Position numbers and translations under genes: made by a program
In this document: positions 17,019 to 26,530 of the stretch, piece by piece
Position numbering within the stretch: the stretch's first letter is position 1
How the letters are laid out: the number at the start of each line of letters is the position of its first letter
The notes under the pieces: generated by a model
Database searches by the model: none
What the model was told of the DNA's origin: nothing
What the model saw: the letters and a program-made list of their open reading frames with translations, nothing else
NCBI RefSeq assembly: GCF_051414115.1
Contig: NZ_JBLKNZ010000001.1
Location: 248,001 to 312,000, forward strand
Reading direction: 5' to 3'
Origin: Halovenus marina
GTDB taxonomy: Archaea > Halobacteriota > Halobacteria > Halobacteriales > Haloarculaceae
Length of the DNA: 64,000 nt

Positions 17019-18719
17019 TTATCCGTTTTGTGCTTCGAGTTCTTCGAGTTCGTGGCGGCGAACCTTCCCCGTGACCGTGGTCGGCATCTCGTCGATGAAC
17101 TCGATCTCGCGAGGGTACTGGTACTTCGCGAGTTGCTCGCGGACGTGCGTCTGAATCTGCTCTCTGAGTTCGGCACCGGGTTCGACGCCCTCCTGCGGTT
17201 CGACGTAGGCTTTGACGATTTCGCCGCGCTGGCTGTCTTCGACGCCGATGACGCCGACGTTCGCTACCTCCGTGAGTTCGATGATCGAGTCCTCGACTTC
17301 GGGCGGGCCGACCCGGTAGCCCTGCGTGATGATGAGGTTGTCGTCGCGCGATTTGAACCACAGGCGGCCGTCTTCGTCCCGGTAGCCGAGGTCGCTTGTG
17401 TCCATCCACTCGCCGATGAACTTCTTCTCGGTCCCCTCCTCGTCGTTCCAGAGTCGTCGGAACATCGCCGGGTCGGGCTTGCGGAGCGCGATGTGGCCGG
17501 TCTCTTCCACGTCGACGCGCTCGCCGTCGTCGTCGACGATGGCGACGTCGTGACCAGGGGCCGGGAAGCCGAGGCTGCCGGGTTCGACATCGAACCACTG
17601 TGAGCAGGTCGTGACGAGATGGATCGCCTCGGTCTGCCCGTACATCTCGTTTAGATTTGCACCCAGCGTCTCCGTCACGAAGTCGTACAGCGACTCCGAG
17701 ACCGGTTCGGAGCCGGACATCACGACCGAGAGCGTCGACAGGTCCCACTGCGAGGAGTCGAGTTCGGACATCGGCTTGAGCATCCCGGGGACGAGCACGG
17801 CCCGCGTCGGCCCCCACTTCTCGATGTTGTCGTACACTGTGGTCGGGTCGAACCCGGAGTTCGAGTCGTACCGGAAGGCTGGACAGCCGTAGTGCCACGT
17901 GCCGAGAATGAGATTCAGCCCGCCGATCCACGCGAGATCCGGCGTCACGTACAGCAGTGGGTCGTCGTCCGACCAGGGCAACTCGAAGCACATCTGAAAG
18001 CTCGGCAGCCAGCCGATCAGTGCCTGATGGGCCTGCACGACGCCCTTTGGCTTGCCGGTCGTCCCGCTCGTGTAGAGGATCATCGCCGGGTCCTCGGGGT
18101 CGGTCTCGACTGCGTCGAACTGGTGCGAGCGGTCGGCCCCGAGTTCGTCGAACTGGATCGTCTCGGACCCCTCAATCGTCGGTTCCTCGCGGAACCCGGC
18201 GATGAGTTCGACGGTGTCGACGTTCGCAACCGATTCGGCGACGGTGTCGAACAGGTCGGGCGCGGCAAACACCGCCGTGGCTTCACAGTCTTCGAGGCGG
18301 AAGGAGAGTCCGTCCGGCCCGTACAGCACCGAGAGTGGGACGCTGATCGCGCCGAGCTTCCACGCCGCCAGATGGGTGAGCATCACCTTGTCGCTCCGAG
18401 TGCCCAGGATTGCGATCCGGTCGCCTTCACCGATCCCTCGCGCGTCGAGCGCGTTCGCAATCTGGTTCGAGCGCCGGTCGAGTTGCCAGAACGTGTGCGT
18501 CCGGTCCGGGCCGTCCTCGATGTCCTGAAAGAGCGCGACACTTCCGCGCTTGTCGGCGTGTTTGGTCACTGTGTCAGTCGCGATGTTGAACGTCTCGGGG
18601 ATGTCCCACTCGAACGACTCGCGGGCGTCCTCGTAGTCCTCGAACGCCGCCAGATTCGGTACCGGTTCCTCCGCCCAGTCGACTGTGATCGTCCCGAAGG
18701 ACGTGTCCTCCGCTGGCAT
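17019..18719 (-). CDS. AMP-forming acyl-CoA synthetase, acetyl/propionyl-CoA synthetase-like
   Basis: A 566-residue ANL-superfamily ligase starting at the ATG ending at 18719 (MPAEDTSFGTITVDW); the longer frame upstream is not supported. AMP-binding motif A5-like MILYTSGTTGKPKGV, the adenine motif NEMYGQTEA, the hinge GYRDEDGRLWFKSRDD and the C-terminal Lys region GKVRRHELEE are all present. It activates a carboxylate with ATP and CoA; the length and the motifs around SGTTGKP resemble acetyl-CoA-synthetase-type enzymes more than 4-coumarate ligases. It is transcribed divergently from an opine-type dehydrogenase/3-hydroxyacyl-CoA dehydrogenase pair. The substrate is unknown. Confidence 0.85.
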   Translation of the reverse strand: MPAEDTSFGTITVDWAEEPVPNLAAFEDYEDARESFEWDIPETFNIATDTVTKHADKRGSVALFQDIEDGPDRTHTFWQLDRRSNQIANALDARGIGEGDRIAILGTRSDKVMLTHLAAWKLGAISVPLSVLYGPDGLSFRLEDCEATAVFAAPDLFDTVAESVANVDTVELIAGFREEPTIEGSETIQFDELGADRSHQFDAVETDPEDPAMILYTSGTTGKPKGVVQAHQALIGWLPSFQMCFELPWSDDDPLLYVTPDLAWIGGLNLILGTWHYGCPAFRYDSNSGFDPTTVYDNIEKWGPTRAVLVPGMLKPMSELDSSQWDLSTLSVVMSGSEPVSESLYDFVTETLGANLNEMYGQTEAIHLVTTCSQWFDVEPGSLGFPAPGHDVAIVDDDGERVDVEETGHIALRKPDPAMFRRLWNDEEGTEKKFIGEWMDTSDLGYRDEDGRLWFKSRDDNLIITQGYRVGPPEVEDSIIELTEVANVGVIGVEDSQRGEIVKAYVEPQEGVEPGAELREQIQTHVREQLAKYQYPREIEFIDEMPTTVTGKVRRHELEELEAQNG

Positions 18720-18840
18720 AGTTATCGTGTGCCAGTAGATCGAATTTACGAATAAATGTTCGGGAGACAGTTTCCGAACTCTTTGTCCCGGCTGTGTCCA
18801 CCCACGTGATTTACGTGCCCCCGATACATTCTCTCGGGTG

Positions 18841-19971
18841 ATGCAGACCGTCTCAGTTATCGGCGGGAGCAACGGCGGGTACGCCGCGGCGGCGGACTTC
18901 GCCGACAGCGGCTTCGACGTCCAGTGGTACGTTCGCTCCCCCGACAATCACCGACAGGTGCTCGACGACGAACAGGTGACACTCCGCGTTTCGGAAAACT
19001 ACATCGGCCGCCGAACGCCGGGGACGGTCCGGGACGTGGACCTCGATACCGTGACGACTGACCTGAACGAGGCGATTTCGGGTGCAGACGCCGTTCTGAT
19101 CCCGCTCCCGACGACGGCTCAGGAGGCTGTGAGCGAGGCCGTCGCCCCGCATCTCGAAGACGGACAGGCCGTCTTCGTCTGTCCCGGCAACGCTGGCTCG
19201 CTCATCTTTCGACAGGCGATCGACGACCTCCCCGACCCGCCAGCAGACGTCGTCGTCGCTGAGACACCGACACTCCCCTACGTGACACGCAAATCCGGCC
19301 CCGGCGAGGTGACGATCAACCTCGATGCAGTTCGACTCCCCGTCGGCGCGTTCCCCGGCAACGAGATGGAACGCGCCTACGATGCCTTCTCGACGCTGTA
19401 CGACGCGGCGCTTCCCGCGGTCGACGCGCTCGATGCCGCCCTCAACAACAGTAATGTGGGCGTCAACGCCACGCCGACGCTCATCAACGCCGGTGCGATC
19501 GAGTGTGGCGAGTTCGAGTTCAACGTCCACCGCCACGGCGTCACCGAGCGGACGCTGAAGGTCGTCCTCTCCGTCGACCGCGAGCGGATCCGCATCCGCG
19601 AGGCACTGGGATACGGAGAGCCACACTTCCCGCAGGAGGCGTATTACCGGACCGGCCCCGAAACGGGCGAACACTTCTACGGCGCAAACTCCCGGGACGC
19701 ACTGACGGCCGCCGACACCTTCAGCGAGGATCCGCCCTCGCTCGACGACCGATACGTCCACGAGGACGTTCGCATCGCGGGCGTCCTCCAGTCGTCGCTC
19801 GGCGCGACGTTCGGGGTCGAGACGCCGACCCTCGATTCCCTGATGCATCTCGCCGACGTGTTGATGGACGAGTCCTACCGCGAGACGGGCCGCAACCTCG
19901 CTCGACTCGGCATCGACACCGACGATCCGGAACAGGTACAGGCCGTCCTCGAACGGGGGTTCGAGGCATGA
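18841..19971 (+). CDS. NAD/NADP-dependent octopine/nopaline dehydrogenase-family protein
   Basis: A 376-residue protein starting at the ATG at 18841; a GTG at 18838 is directly in front of it. The Rossmann fold opens VSVIGGSNGGYAAAADFAD with the degenerate GxGxxG common in opine dehydrogenases. The C-terminal octopine-DH domain contains NNSNVGVNATPTLINAGAIE and YYRTGPETGEHFYG. Bacterial members reductively condense an amino acid with a 2-oxo acid, or act on a related 2-hydroxy or imine substrate. The stop overlaps the start of a 3-hydroxyacyl-CoA dehydrogenase as ATGA, so both are coupled and probably act in one pathway. The natural substrate is unknown. Confidence 0.78.
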   Translation: MQTVSVIGGSNGGYAAAADFADSGFDVQWYVRSPDNHRQVLDDEQVTLRVSENYIGRRTPGTVRDVDLDTVTTDLNEAISGADAVLIPLPTTAQEAVSEAVAPHLEDGQAVFVCPGNAGSLIFRQAIDDLPDPPADVVVAETPTLPYVTRKSGPGEVTINLDAVRLPVGAFPGNEMERAYDAFSTLYDAALPAVDALDAALNNSNVGVNATPTLINAGAIECGEFEFNVHRHGVTERTLKVVLSVDRERIRIREALGYGEPHFPQEAYYRTGPETGEHFYGANSRDALTAADTFSEDPPSLDDRYVHEDVRIAGVLQSSLGATFGVETPTLDSLMHLADVLMDESYRETGRNLARLGIDTDDPEQVQAVLERGFEA

Positions 19972-20957
19972 GCGTCCCCGAGAACCCGACGATCACCGTC
20001 GTCGGCCCGGGACGGATGGGGATCGGTATCGTCAGCGTGTTCGCCACCGCTGGCCACCGAGTGCGACTGCTCGACGTGAAAGACCGCTCGGAGAGCGAGC
20101 GCGAAGACAAGTTCGAGCACGTCCGCTCGGAGGTGCGATCCCACCTGGACTTTCTTGCTGAGGCGGATCGCTTCGACGGCGACAGACAGGACGTGGTCGA
20201 CCGGATCGAGTTCACGACTGACATGGACGGGGCACTGTCGGACGCAGATTGGCTGTTCGAGGCGCTCCCCGAGGATCCGGAGATCAAGAAGGACCTCTTC
20301 GCGGACGCGTCCGCGCATGTCCCAGACGAGTGCACGCTCGCGACCACGACGTCCTCGATCAGCCTCGACACGCTCGCGCCCGCAGTCGAGGACCCAAGTC
20401 GACTGCTCATCACCCACTGGCTGAACCCCGCATTCATCGTCCCGCTGGTCGAAGTCGCGCAGGCGGAGTTCACCGACGAGGCGGCGGTCGAGGCGACCGT
20501 GGATCTGCTCGACAGCCTCGACAAGGAACCCATCGTCTGCCGGGACAGCCCCGGCTTCGTCGGCGCGCGCATCCAGGCCGCGGCGATGAACGAGGCAGTC
20601 CGGGCCTGGGAGGACGAAGTCGCCTCCGCCGAAGAGATCGACCGAGCACTCCAGTCCGGCGTCGGCCTTCGGATGGCCTCGATGGGTCTCATCGAGTTCA
20701 TCGACCTCGGCGGCGTGGACATCCTCTACTACGTCGACGAGTACCTCAGCGACGAACTCGGGGAGCGGTTCGAACCGCCCGAGAGCGTCGTCGAAAAGAT
20801 GGAAAACGACGAACTCGGCCCCAAGACGGGCAAGGGGTACTACACCTACGAGGAGGGGGACGCAGAGAAACTCCAGACGGAGACCTACCGGAACCTGCTT
20901 GCGGTTCGGCAGGCACTCGAAGACGCCGAGGAAAGCGAACAGTCAGACAGCGAGTAG
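19968..20957 (+). CDS. 3-hydroxyacyl-CoA (3-hydroxybutyryl-CoA-type) dehydrogenase
   Basis: A 329-residue protein starting at ATG 19968 inside the stop of the previous gene. The NAD-binding motif VVGPGRMGIGIVSVFATAG is at residues 11-29 and the acidic LLDVKDRSE follows. The catalytic region has THWLNPAFIVPLVEVAQ, matching the HxxNP motif with its His, and the dimerisation domain begins at DSPGFVGARIQAAAMNEA. It oxidises 3-hydroxyacyl-CoA with NAD+, or acts on a related 3-hydroxy acid such as L-gulonate or carnitine, which share this fold. Pairing with an opine-DH homologue rather than with thiolase or enoyl-CoA hydratase is unusual. Confidence 0.85.
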   Translation: MSVPENPTITVVGPGRMGIGIVSVFATAGHRVRLLDVKDRSESEREDKFEHVRSEVRSHLDFLAEADRFDGDRQDVVDRIEFTTDMDGALSDADWLFEALPEDPEIKKDLFADASAHVPDECTLATTTSSISLDTLAPAVEDPSRLLITHWLNPAFIVPLVEVAQAEFTDEAAVEATVDLLDSLDKEPIVCRDSPGFVGARIQAAAMNEAVRAWEDEVASAEEIDRALQSGVGLRMASMGLIEFIDLGGVDILYYVDEYLSDELGERFEPPESVVEKMENDELGPKTGKGYYTYEEGDAEKLQTETYRNLLAVRQALEDAEESEQSDSE

Positions 20958-21006
20958 TCGACCTTCTGTTCTCTCCCGTCCGTCACTCTAGCGACAGAAT
21001 GGCCTC

Positions 21007-22377
21007 TCACTCGGTCAGTGACGCGACCTGCTCGTCGACCGTGTCGACGTGTTCGCGGCTCCGGTCGACGGCGGTGGCGAGTTGTTCGATCCGGTCTGCC
21101 ATGTGTTCGAGTTCGCCGGAGGCGTTCTCCACGGTGGCCGCAATCTCCTCGGAGGAGGCGGCCTGCTGGTCGGTCGCAGTCGCAATCTCGGTGGCCTCGT
21201 CTGCGGTCTCCTCGATTGCGGCCACGATTTCGTCGAGCGCGGACGTGGCGTCGCCGATCTGATCTTGGGCCTGCTGTACCGCCTCGTTCATCCGCTCCAG
21301 TCTGTCTGCGGTCTCGTCACTCAGGTCCTGAATTCCCTCCACGAGGTCGCTCACCTCCTCGGCCTGTGACTGACTCTCCTCGGCGAGCGATTTCACCTCG
21401 TCGGCGACGACCGTGAAGCCGTCTCCCCCCTGGTCGGCGCGAGCGGCCTCGATGGAGGCGTTCAGCGCCAGCATGTTCGTCCGGTCGGCGATGTCGTTTA
21501 TCACCTCGGTGATCTCGCCAATTTCTTCGGCCTGTGCTTTCAGTTGGTCGACCGTCTCGGTCGTTGTCGTGCTCACGTTCTCGGCGTCGGCCATCGCGTC
21601 GGCGGCCTCGGTTGCCGCCTCCTGTCCCTCCGTCGCCTGCTCGACGGCCTCGTTGCTCACCGACTTCATCTCGTCGGCACTCGCGGCGATTTCCTGCACG
21701 GCGGCCGACAGCATCGACACCTCCTCGGTTATCTCGTCGATCCGTTCGGTCTGGTCGGTCGCGAACGTATCGGCTTCGGTCGCGAAGGACTCCACCTCGT
21801 CGAACGTGTCGATCAGGTCGTCGACGCTCCCGCGCACCTCCGTCTGGACCTCCCGTTGGAGGGCTTCGAGTTCGCGCTGGCGTTCGATGTGTTCGGTCAC
21901 GTCCATCGTCACCTCGAAGGCCCCGATGACGCTCCCGTTCGGCGCGCGAAGCGGGAGCCCGTACACCTGAAACACGTCGTCGGTGGTCGGTGCCTCTCGG
22001 GTCTGGTCTTCGACAATCGCTTGCTCCGTTCGGACGATCTCTTCGGCGAGTGTCTCCTCTTCGCCTTTCGCCCCAATAACGTCGTGTGCGTAGTTGTCGA
22101 CTGCTTCCTCGCGGGAAATGTTGAGGTCGGCCTCCATCTCGTCGTTCCAGTGGGTGAGCGTCCCCTCAGTATCGGTGACGAGAATGCCCTGTGGATACTC
22201 GGCAACGAGTTGATTGAACAGGTCGCGCCAGAGGTCGCGTTCGTGCCGGAGTCGCTCGCGCTCGTCTAATCCATCGAGTGACTCGGTGTACTCCGCGACC
22301 AAGTGCTCGTGGGCGGTCTCTCGCTCGATCCGCTCGGTGTCTGTTGTTTCGGAGGATGTATACGAACTGTCACTCAT
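21007..22377 (-). CDS. soluble methyl-accepting chemotaxis transducer with PAS domain
   Basis: Starts at the ATG ending at 22377 (MSDSSYTSSETT), 456 residues. No transmembrane segment or HAMP is evident, so it is a cytosolic haloarchaeal transducer. Residues about 45-165 form a PAS domain (NQLVAEYPQGILVTDTEG ... GAFEVTMDVTEH), which could bind a cofactor or small ligand. A coiled-coil signalling domain follows, with the highly conserved hairpin tip DRTNMLALNASIEAARAD near residues 285-310. It would signal through CheW/CheA. A TATA-like box sits 31-38 nt upstream (22408-22415). Placement among catabolic genes suggests sensing of a metabolic or redox state tied to substrate use. Confidence 0.88.
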   Translation of the reverse strand: MSDSSYTSSETTDTERIERETAHEHLVAEYTESLDGLDERERLRHERDLWRDLFNQLVAEYPQGILVTDTEGTLTHWNDEMEADLNISREEAVDNYAHDVIGAKGEEETLAEEIVRTEQAIVEDQTREAPTTDDVFQVYGLPLRAPNGSVIGAFEVTMDVTEHIERQRELEALQREVQTEVRGSVDDLIDTFDEVESFATEADTFATDQTERIDEITEEVSMLSAAVQEIAASADEMKSVSNEAVEQATEGQEAATEAADAMADAENVSTTTTETVDQLKAQAEEIGEITEVINDIADRTNMLALNASIEAARADQGGDGFTVVADEVKSLAEESQSQAEEVSDLVEGIQDLSDETADRLERMNEAVQQAQDQIGDATSALDEIVAAIEETADEATEIATATDQQAASSEEIAATVENASGELEHMADRIEQLATAVDRSREHVDTVDEQVASLTE

Positions 22378-22407
22378 GGGGGATATCTCCAAATCGCATT
22401 CCCCTCC

Positions 22408-22415
22408 TAAATATA
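22408..22415 (-). promoter_or_regulatory. TATA-like box for the transducer gene
   Basis: Reads tatattta on the minus strand, 31-38 nt before the transducer ATG at 22377. It fits a leaderless archaeal promoter. Confidence 0.5.
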
Positions 22416-22465
22416 TCTACTGGTGAAATTATCAGCAACAACATTCGGAGGATGCTCAACACCAC

Positions 22466-23281
22466 TCAGAGGTGTGACTGCGGTGCCGGCTTTCTGCTGA
22501 TCAGGCGGCCGCCGTCGCAGTTGATCGACTGGCCCGTAATGAAGGCACTCGCGGGGGATGCAAGGAAGGCCACGGCGTTTGCGATGTCTCGCGTCCGTCC
22601 CCAGCGCCCGACGAGTGTGAGCGCGTCGGCGTCTTCCTCCGGTGGAACGTGGCCGTACTGCTCTTCGAGCGGTTTCGACTCGTCGCGCTCGAACCCCTTC
22701 CGGTACTCGCCGACGTGGAGCGTGTTCGCCGTGATGTCGGCCTCGTTCGTGTCCGCCCATTCGAGCGTGAGCGACCGGACGAGTCCCTCCAGTCCCGCCT
22801 TCGCCATCGCATAGGTGGCCGACCCCTTCCACGGGGAGTGTGCCTGAATCGCACCGATGTAGACGATGCGCCCGTACCCAGATTCGAGCATGTGAGGGTA
22901 GGCCTCCTGTGCCAGTCGAAAAGGGGCGACGAGATTGACCGCGAGCGTCCGGTCGATGTACTCCCGGGACATCGTCGCCGCGGGTTCCTTGCTCGGGTCG
23001 ACGGCGTTGTTGACGACGATGTTCGGCCCGCCGAATCGCTCGTTAGTCGCCTCGACGAGCGCGACGATGTCTTCGTCGTTTGCGAGGTCAGTCTCGACGT
23101 ACGCCGCTTGCGACCCGAGTTCCTCGATTCGCTCTGTGAGCGCGTCGACGCCCGTTTTCGAACGCTGCGCGATGACGATGTCTGCGCCACAGCGAGCGAG
23201 CGCGAGACAGATCGCCACACCGGTTCCACCCGCACCACCCGTCACAATCGCCGTCTTGCCGGTCAGGTCGTGGTCGTGCAT
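22466..23281 (-). CDS. SDR-family oxidoreductase
   Basis: A 271-residue classical SDR. The cofactor loop is TGGAGGTGVA at residues 14-23, NNA takes the NAG position, and the catalytic dyad is Y-A-M-A-K in SATYAMAKAG. The cofactor-binding acidic/Arg pattern IAQRSKTGV suggests NADP(H), though this is not certain. The sequence WADTNEADITANTLHVGEYRKG is longer than usual in the substrate loop. It resembles 3-oxoacyl-ACP-reductase-like or glucose-dehydrogenase-like SDRs, with no clear match to the BphB-type gene at 216-1013. It is convergent neither with the transducer nor the next gene and appears monocistronic. The substrate is unknown. Confidence 0.8.
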   Translation of the reverse strand: MHDHDLTGKTAIVTGGAGGTGVAICLALARCGADIVIAQRSKTGVDALTERIEELGSQAAYVETDLANDEDIVALVEATNERFGGPNIVVNNAVDPSKEPAATMSREYIDRTLAVNLVAPFRLAQEAYPHMLESGYGRIVYIGAIQAHSPWKGSATYAMAKAGLEGLVRSLTLEWADTNEADITANTLHVGEYRKGFERDESKPLEEQYGHVPPEEDADALTLVGRWGRTRDIANAVAFLASPASAFITGQSINCDGGRLISRKPAPQSHL

Positions 23282-23415
23282 ACCTTCTCTCTCTTTGGAG
23301 ACGTTGTTAAAGGCCGGGGCCTCCAGAGGTGATAGTACAACCAGCGCCTTCGTGGCGTGGTACCGAGACCCGTACGCTTATCCGTTCCCGTGTGCCACGT
23401 CGGGCCAGCAACACG

Positions 23416-26400
23416 ATGCACGGACGCCCCCCGAACGCGGACGACCGCGCTGGCTACGACTACCAGAGCAACGCCGTCGAGCGCCCGGACCTGGCGGCGG
23501 CACTCAGAGCGCGTGTCGACGGCGACGTTCGCTTCGACTCGTACTCGAAACTGCTGTACTCGACCGACGCCAGCCTCTACGAGGTCACGCCAATCGGCGT
23601 CGTCTGCCCCCGCTCGACCGACGACGTCGCGGCGGTGATGACGTACTGCGCAAGCGAAGCGATCCCCGTCCTGCCACGCGGTGCCGGAACAAGTCTCGGG
23701 GGGCAGACCGTCAACGAGGCCGTGGTTCTCGATTTCTCCCGATACATGACCGACATCGTCTCGACCGACCCCGACGGACGGACGGCGACCGTTCAGCCCG
23801 GCGTCACACTCGGATCGCTGAACGAAACGCTTGCCGAGGCGGGGCTGAAGTTCGCGCCCGACCCTGCGTGGGGAGACAAGAGCGTCATCGGCGGCGCAAT
23901 CGGGAACAACTCGACGGGTGCCCACTCGCTCCAGTACGGTAAGACCGACGCTTACGTCGAGGAGTGTGAGGTGGTACTCGCAGACGGCACCGTCACTCGC
24001 GTTGGCGAGGTGGCGCTCTCGGATCTGCCCGAACTCGCGGCGGGCGACGACCTCGAATCGCGCATCTACGCCGAAGTCGCCCGCATCCTCGACGAGGAGG
24101 CTGATCTGATCGAGGAGACGTACCCGGACCTCAAGCGCAACGTCTCGGGGTACAATCTGGACTGGCTGGTCGAGGATATCCGTGGGGCCGCTCGCGGCGT
24201 CGGTGAACCCGACGGCACGGGCGAGACGGTCAACCTCGCGAAACTCCTCTGTGGCAGTGAGGGGACGCTCGCTATCGTCACCGAGGCGACGGTTTCGCTG
24301 GAGCCAGTCCCCGAGACAAAGAGCATGGCGCTGCTCTCCTACGAGGGACTGCTCGACGCCGTCGACGACGTCTCGGCGGTGCTCGAACACGACCCGGCGG
24401 CCGTCGAGGTGCTTGACGACGTGTTTCTCGACCTGGCTCGCGAGACAGCCGAGTTCGCACCCGTCACGGAGATGCTGCCCGCCGGAACTGAGGCCGCGCT
24501 GATAGTCGAGTTCTACGCCGAGAGTGACGCCGACGGGAGGCAAACGGTGGCGAACCTACTCGCAGACCGCTGTCCGTCAGCCGAACCGGGCGACGTCGCC
24601 AGTCCGGCCGAGGGTCGAACTGCGAGCGACCAGCCCGTCGTCGCATTCGACGCACTCGAAGCCCACGACGAAGACGAGCGTGCGCGAATCTGGAAACTCC
24701 GCAAGTCCGCGATGCCAATCCTGCTCTCGCGGACGACCGATGAAAAACACGCCTCCTTCATCGAGGACACCGCCGTCCCGCCCGAAAACCTCCGGGAGTT
24801 CGTCGCGGAGTTTCAGGAGATTCTCGAAGAGCACGACACCTACGCGACGTTTTACGCCCACGCTGGCCCCGGCGTGCTCCACATCCGCCCGCTCGTGAAC
24901 ACGAAGACGGGCCGCGAACAGATGGAGTCGATTGCCGACGCAGCGACCGATCTGGTGGTGAAATACGACGGGTCAGTCTCGGGCGAACACGGCGACGGCC
25001 GCGCCAGAACGCAGTGGAACCGCAAGCTCTACGGCGGCGACCTCTGGGAGACGTTCAGGCAACTCAAGACCGCCTTCGACCCCGACTGGCTGTTGAATCC
25101 CGGACAGGTCGTCTACCGCGAGGACGACCCGACCAGAATGACCGAGAACCACCGCGTCGGGTCGGACCACGAGGTGCAGGTCGACTTCGAGCCGACGCTC
25201 TCGTGGGAGACCGAGAACGGGATGGCGGGGATGGTCGAACTCTGTCACGGCTGCGGGGGGTGTCGTGGCGACCAGTCGACCACCGGTGGGGTGATGTGTC
25301 CGACCTACCGTGCGAGTCAGGAGGAGATCACCACCACTCGCGGCCGTGCGAACGCGCTCCGCCGCGTCATGACCGGTGATATGGACCCGGACGAGGCCGT
25401 CTCTGCGGAGTTTCTGACGGAGGTGCTCGACCTGTGTATCGGCTGCAAGGGCTGTGCCCACGACTGCCCGAGCGAGGTCGACATGGCGAAGATGAAGGCC
25501 GAACTCACTCACGAGGCACACCAGCAAAACGGCGCGACCCTCCGCGACCGACTCTTCGCCCGCGTCCATACGCTCTCTCGGGTCGGCAGCGCACTCGCAC
25601 CCCTCTCGAATCTCGCCACGTCGGTCCCGGGGTCACGATATCTGCTCGAACGGACGCTCGGAATCGCCCGAATGCGCCCGCTTCCGACCTTCTGCCGGAG
25701 GACGTTTCGCGACTGGTTCGACGCCCGCGAGCAGACTGTTTCGCCCGCGGCAGCGGACCGAACTGCCGCCCTCTACCCGGACACCTTCACCGACTACAGC
25801 AACCCCGACGCGGGCAAGGCCGCGGTGCGCGTTCTCGAAGCCGCGAACGTCCACGTGACGGTTCCGGCAGGAGTGGGCGACACCGGCCGTCCGGCGTTCT
25901 CGAAGGGATTTCTCGACCGCGCGCGGAATCTCGCACGCGAGAACGTCGACGCGCTCGCACCGCTGGTCGAATCTGGCCGCGACATCGTCGTGGTCGAACC
26001 CTCCGACGCGGTCATGCTCCAGTCTGACTACCGCGACCTGGTCTCGGGAACCGATGTCGAGACCGTCGCTGACAACACCTACGGCGTCTGTGAGTATCTG
26101 GATACGTTCAGTCTCGACGAGTCGGTCACGTTTGAGCGAGCAACGGACGACGTAACCTATCACGGGCACTGCCATCAGAAGGCGACAGCGAAGGACCACC
26201 ACGCCGTCGGCGTGCTCCGGCGGGCGGGATACGCAGTTGATCCACTCGACTCGGGGTGCTGTGGGATGGCTGGCTCCTTCGGTTACGAGGCCGAACACGC
26301 CTCGATGAGCGACGCCATCGCGAGCATCCTCCTCGACCAGGTCGAGGAAAGTGCGGGCGAGTGCGTCGTCGCCCCTGGCGCGTCCTGTCGCACCCAGTTC

Positions 26401-26472
26401 GAGGGGTCCGACCGGACAGCGGGCACACCGCAGACACCAATCGAGGCCGTGGCAGACGCGCTCGACGAGTGA
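23416..26472 (+). CDS. FAD-linked oxidase/Fe-S fusion protein, D-lactate/glycolate dehydrogenase (GlcD-GlcF type)
   Basis: Starts at ATG 23416 (MHGRPPNADDRAGYD), 1018 residues. The N-terminal PCMH FAD-binding domain has LPRGAGTSLGGQTVNEAVVL and IGNNSTGAHSLQYGKT, followed by the FAD-oxidase C-terminal domain with GVLHIRPLVNT and SGEHGDGRARTQW. Two cluster-binding segments follow: CHGCGGC at residue 610 and CIGCKGCAHDC at 674. The C-terminal CCG domain contains HCHQKA and DSGCCGMAGSFGYE around 948. The architecture is that of bacterial D-lactate dehydrogenase/glycolate oxidase subunits D and F fused. It would oxidise a 2-hydroxy acid and pass electrons to the quinone pool. It is flanked by unrelated genes; the exact hydroxy acid is unknown. 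Confidence 0.85.
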   Translation: MHGRPPNADDRAGYDYQSNAVERPDLAAALRARVDGDVRFDSYSKLLYSTDASLYEVTPIGVVCPRSTDDVAAVMTYCASEAIPVLPRGAGTSLGGQTVNEAVVLDFSRYMTDIVSTDPDGRTATVQPGVTLGSLNETLAEAGLKFAPDPAWGDKSVIGGAIGNNSTGAHSLQYGKTDAYVEECEVVLADGTVTRVGEVALSDLPELAAGDDLESRIYAEVARILDEEADLIEETYPDLKRNVSGYNLDWLVEDIRGAARGVGEPDGTGETVNLAKLLCGSEGTLAIVTEATVSLEPVPETKSMALLSYEGLLDAVDDVSAVLEHDPAAVEVLDDVFLDLARETAEFAPVTEMLPAGTEAALIVEFYAESDADGRQTVANLLADRCPSAEPGDVASPAEGRTASDQPVVAFDALEAHDEDERARIWKLRKSAMPILLSRTTDEKHASFIEDTAVPPENLREFVAEFQEILEEHDTYATFYAHAGPGVLHIRPLVNTKTGREQMESIADAATDLVVKYDGSVSGEHGDGRARTQWNRKLYGGDLWETFRQLKTAFDPDWLLNPGQVVYREDDPTRMTENHRVGSDHEVQVDFEPTLSWETENGMAGMVELCHGCGGCRGDQSTTGGVMCPTYRASQEEITTTRGRANALRRVMTGDMDPDEAVSAEFLTEVLDLCIGCKGCAHDCPSEVDMAKMKAELTHEAHQQNGATLRDRLFARVHTLSRVGSALAPLSNLATSVPGSRYLLERTLGIARMRPLPTFCRRTFRDWFDAREQTVSPAAADRTAALYPDTFTDYSNPDAGKAAVRVLEAANVHVTVPAGVGDTGRPAFSKGFLDRARNLARENVDALAPLVESGRDIVVVEPSDAVMLQSDYRDLVSGTDVETVADNTYGVCEYLDTFSLDESVTFERATDDVTYHGHCHQKATAKDHHAVGVLRRAGYAVDPLDSGCCGMAGSFGYEAEHASMSDAIASILLDQVEESAGECVVAPGASCRTQFEGSDRTAGTPQTPIEAVADALDE

Positions 26473-26530
26473 GTCCGTTCTCTTCCCGAGCGCAAGGCCA
26501 CTATCGAATAGTCCGAACTAATCAACAAGT

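Noticed and set aside
20249..21262. Arg-rich plus-strand frame overlapping the 3-hydroxyacyl-CoA dehydrogenase and transducer genes
   Set aside because: Very Arg/Pro-rich translation overlapping two genes with clear motifs; not protein-like.
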